Positions 5,881-6,111 of a DNA stretch of 6,111 nt are shown here, piece after piece. Position numbers and translations under genes: made by a program. The notes under the pieces were generated by a model. That model did no database searches, was not told the DNA's origin, and worked only from the letters and a program-made list of their open reading frames with translations. Source of the stretch: Haloarculaceae archaeon (GTDB taxonomy: Archaea; Halobacteriota; Halobacteria; Halobacteriales; Haloarculaceae); contig JAHENN010000311.1 in NCBI GenBank assembly GCA_018609665.1, positions 1 through 6,111 of the forward strand, given 5' to 3'. Each line of letters opens with the position of its first letter. Within the stretch, counting starts at the first letter, position 1.

Positions 5881-6111
5881 GTGTCCGACCGACTCAGAGT
5901 CCTCTGCGTCCGCGGGGCCGACGACGGGGGACGGGCCCTCGAGCGGGCGGACGGGCAGATGGCGGTCGAGACCACCGGGACCGTCGACGAGGCGCTGACG
6001 CGGCTCGAGGAGGGCGTCGACTGCGTGGTCGCGGCGGGCGCCGGGTCGGACGAGGGGGTCGTCGGGGCCGTCCGGGAGGCGCATCCGGCGGTGCCGGTCG
6101 TGACCTTCGGC
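5881..6111 (+). CDS. Receiver-like (pseudo-receiver) signalling protein, N-terminal part, cut by window edge
   Basis: An open frame of 77 codons runs from GTG 5881 to the right edge. It reads like the start of a response-regulator receiver: strand 1 RLRVLCVRGADD (4-15), helix 1 GGRALERADG, strand 2 with MAVETTGTVDEALTRLEEG (27-45), strand 3 VDCVVAAG (46-53), helix 3 EGVVGAVREAHPA (58-70) and strand 4 VPVVTFG (71-77). Haloarchaeal sensor kinases and Bat-like regulators often open with such a module, followed by PAS/GAF and kinase or HTH domains; those would lie to the right. The residue expected to be phosphorylated, right after DCVV, is Ala rather than Asp, and strand 1 ends in Arg-Gly rather than the usual acidic pair. 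Phosphotransfer is therefore unlikely. I call the fold from pattern only. The start is supported by the TATA-like element just upstream. Confidence 0.65.
   Translation, partial: MSDRLRVLCVRGADDGGRALERADGQMAVETTGTVDEALTRLEEGVDCVVAAGAGSDEGVVGAVREAHPAVPVVTFG

Noticed and set aside
5767..6084. A 105-codon minus-strand frame opposite the receiver-like gene.
   Set aside because: It is antisense to a frame with a receiver-like pattern and a promoter, and part of its translation is a repeat produced by the 21-bp tandem units.

Overview
The window looks like ordinary chromosome from an extremely halophilic archaeon (class Halobacteria). The DNA is very GC-rich with G or C at most third codon positions. 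The proteins are rich in Asp and Glu. Two exported proteins carry twin-arginine (Tat) signals. Most genes have a TATA-like element 25-35 bases before the start codon, the spacing expected for leaderless or near-leaderless haloarchaeal mRNAs. An archaeal SepF is also present. No mobile element, CRISPR array, tRNA or rRNA is visible.

Layout from left to right. (1) 1-375, minus: the N-terminal part of an ABC transporter ATPase that runs off the left edge. (2) 507-2426, plus: a Tat-exported serine hydrolase of the CocE/NonD (S15) type, divergent from the ABC gene. (3) 2423-2779, minus: the cell-division protein SepF, whose stop overlaps the hydrolase stop by 4 bases. (4) 2958-3719, plus: a DUF1028 protein of the Ntn-hydrolase type, divergent from sepF. 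(5) 3793-4998, plus: a Tat-exported lipoprotein with PQQ-like beta-propeller repeats. (6) 4999-5262: an intergenic stretch with a minus-strand T-tract and a doubtful small membrane-protein ORF. (7) 5263-5742, minus: a PUA-domain RNA-binding protein. (8) 5881-6111, plus: the start of a gene whose N-terminus resembles a response-regulator receiver lacking the phospho-acceptor Asp; it runs off the right edge.

Nearly every gene is its own transcription unit, with three divergent pairs (ABC/hydrolase, sepF/DUF1028, PUA/pseudo-receiver). The functions are mixed: transport, secreted hydrolysis, division, an extracytoplasmic propeller, RNA binding and signalling. They do not form an evident pathway. 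The least ordinary items are a two-copy 21-bp tandem repeat directly upstream of the pseudo-receiver gene's TATA-like element, that gene's degenerate receiver, the C-terminal extension of the hydrolase behind a poly-Gly linker, and the paired TATA elements and in-frame starts of the lipoprotein gene. I see no convincing new multi-gene system.
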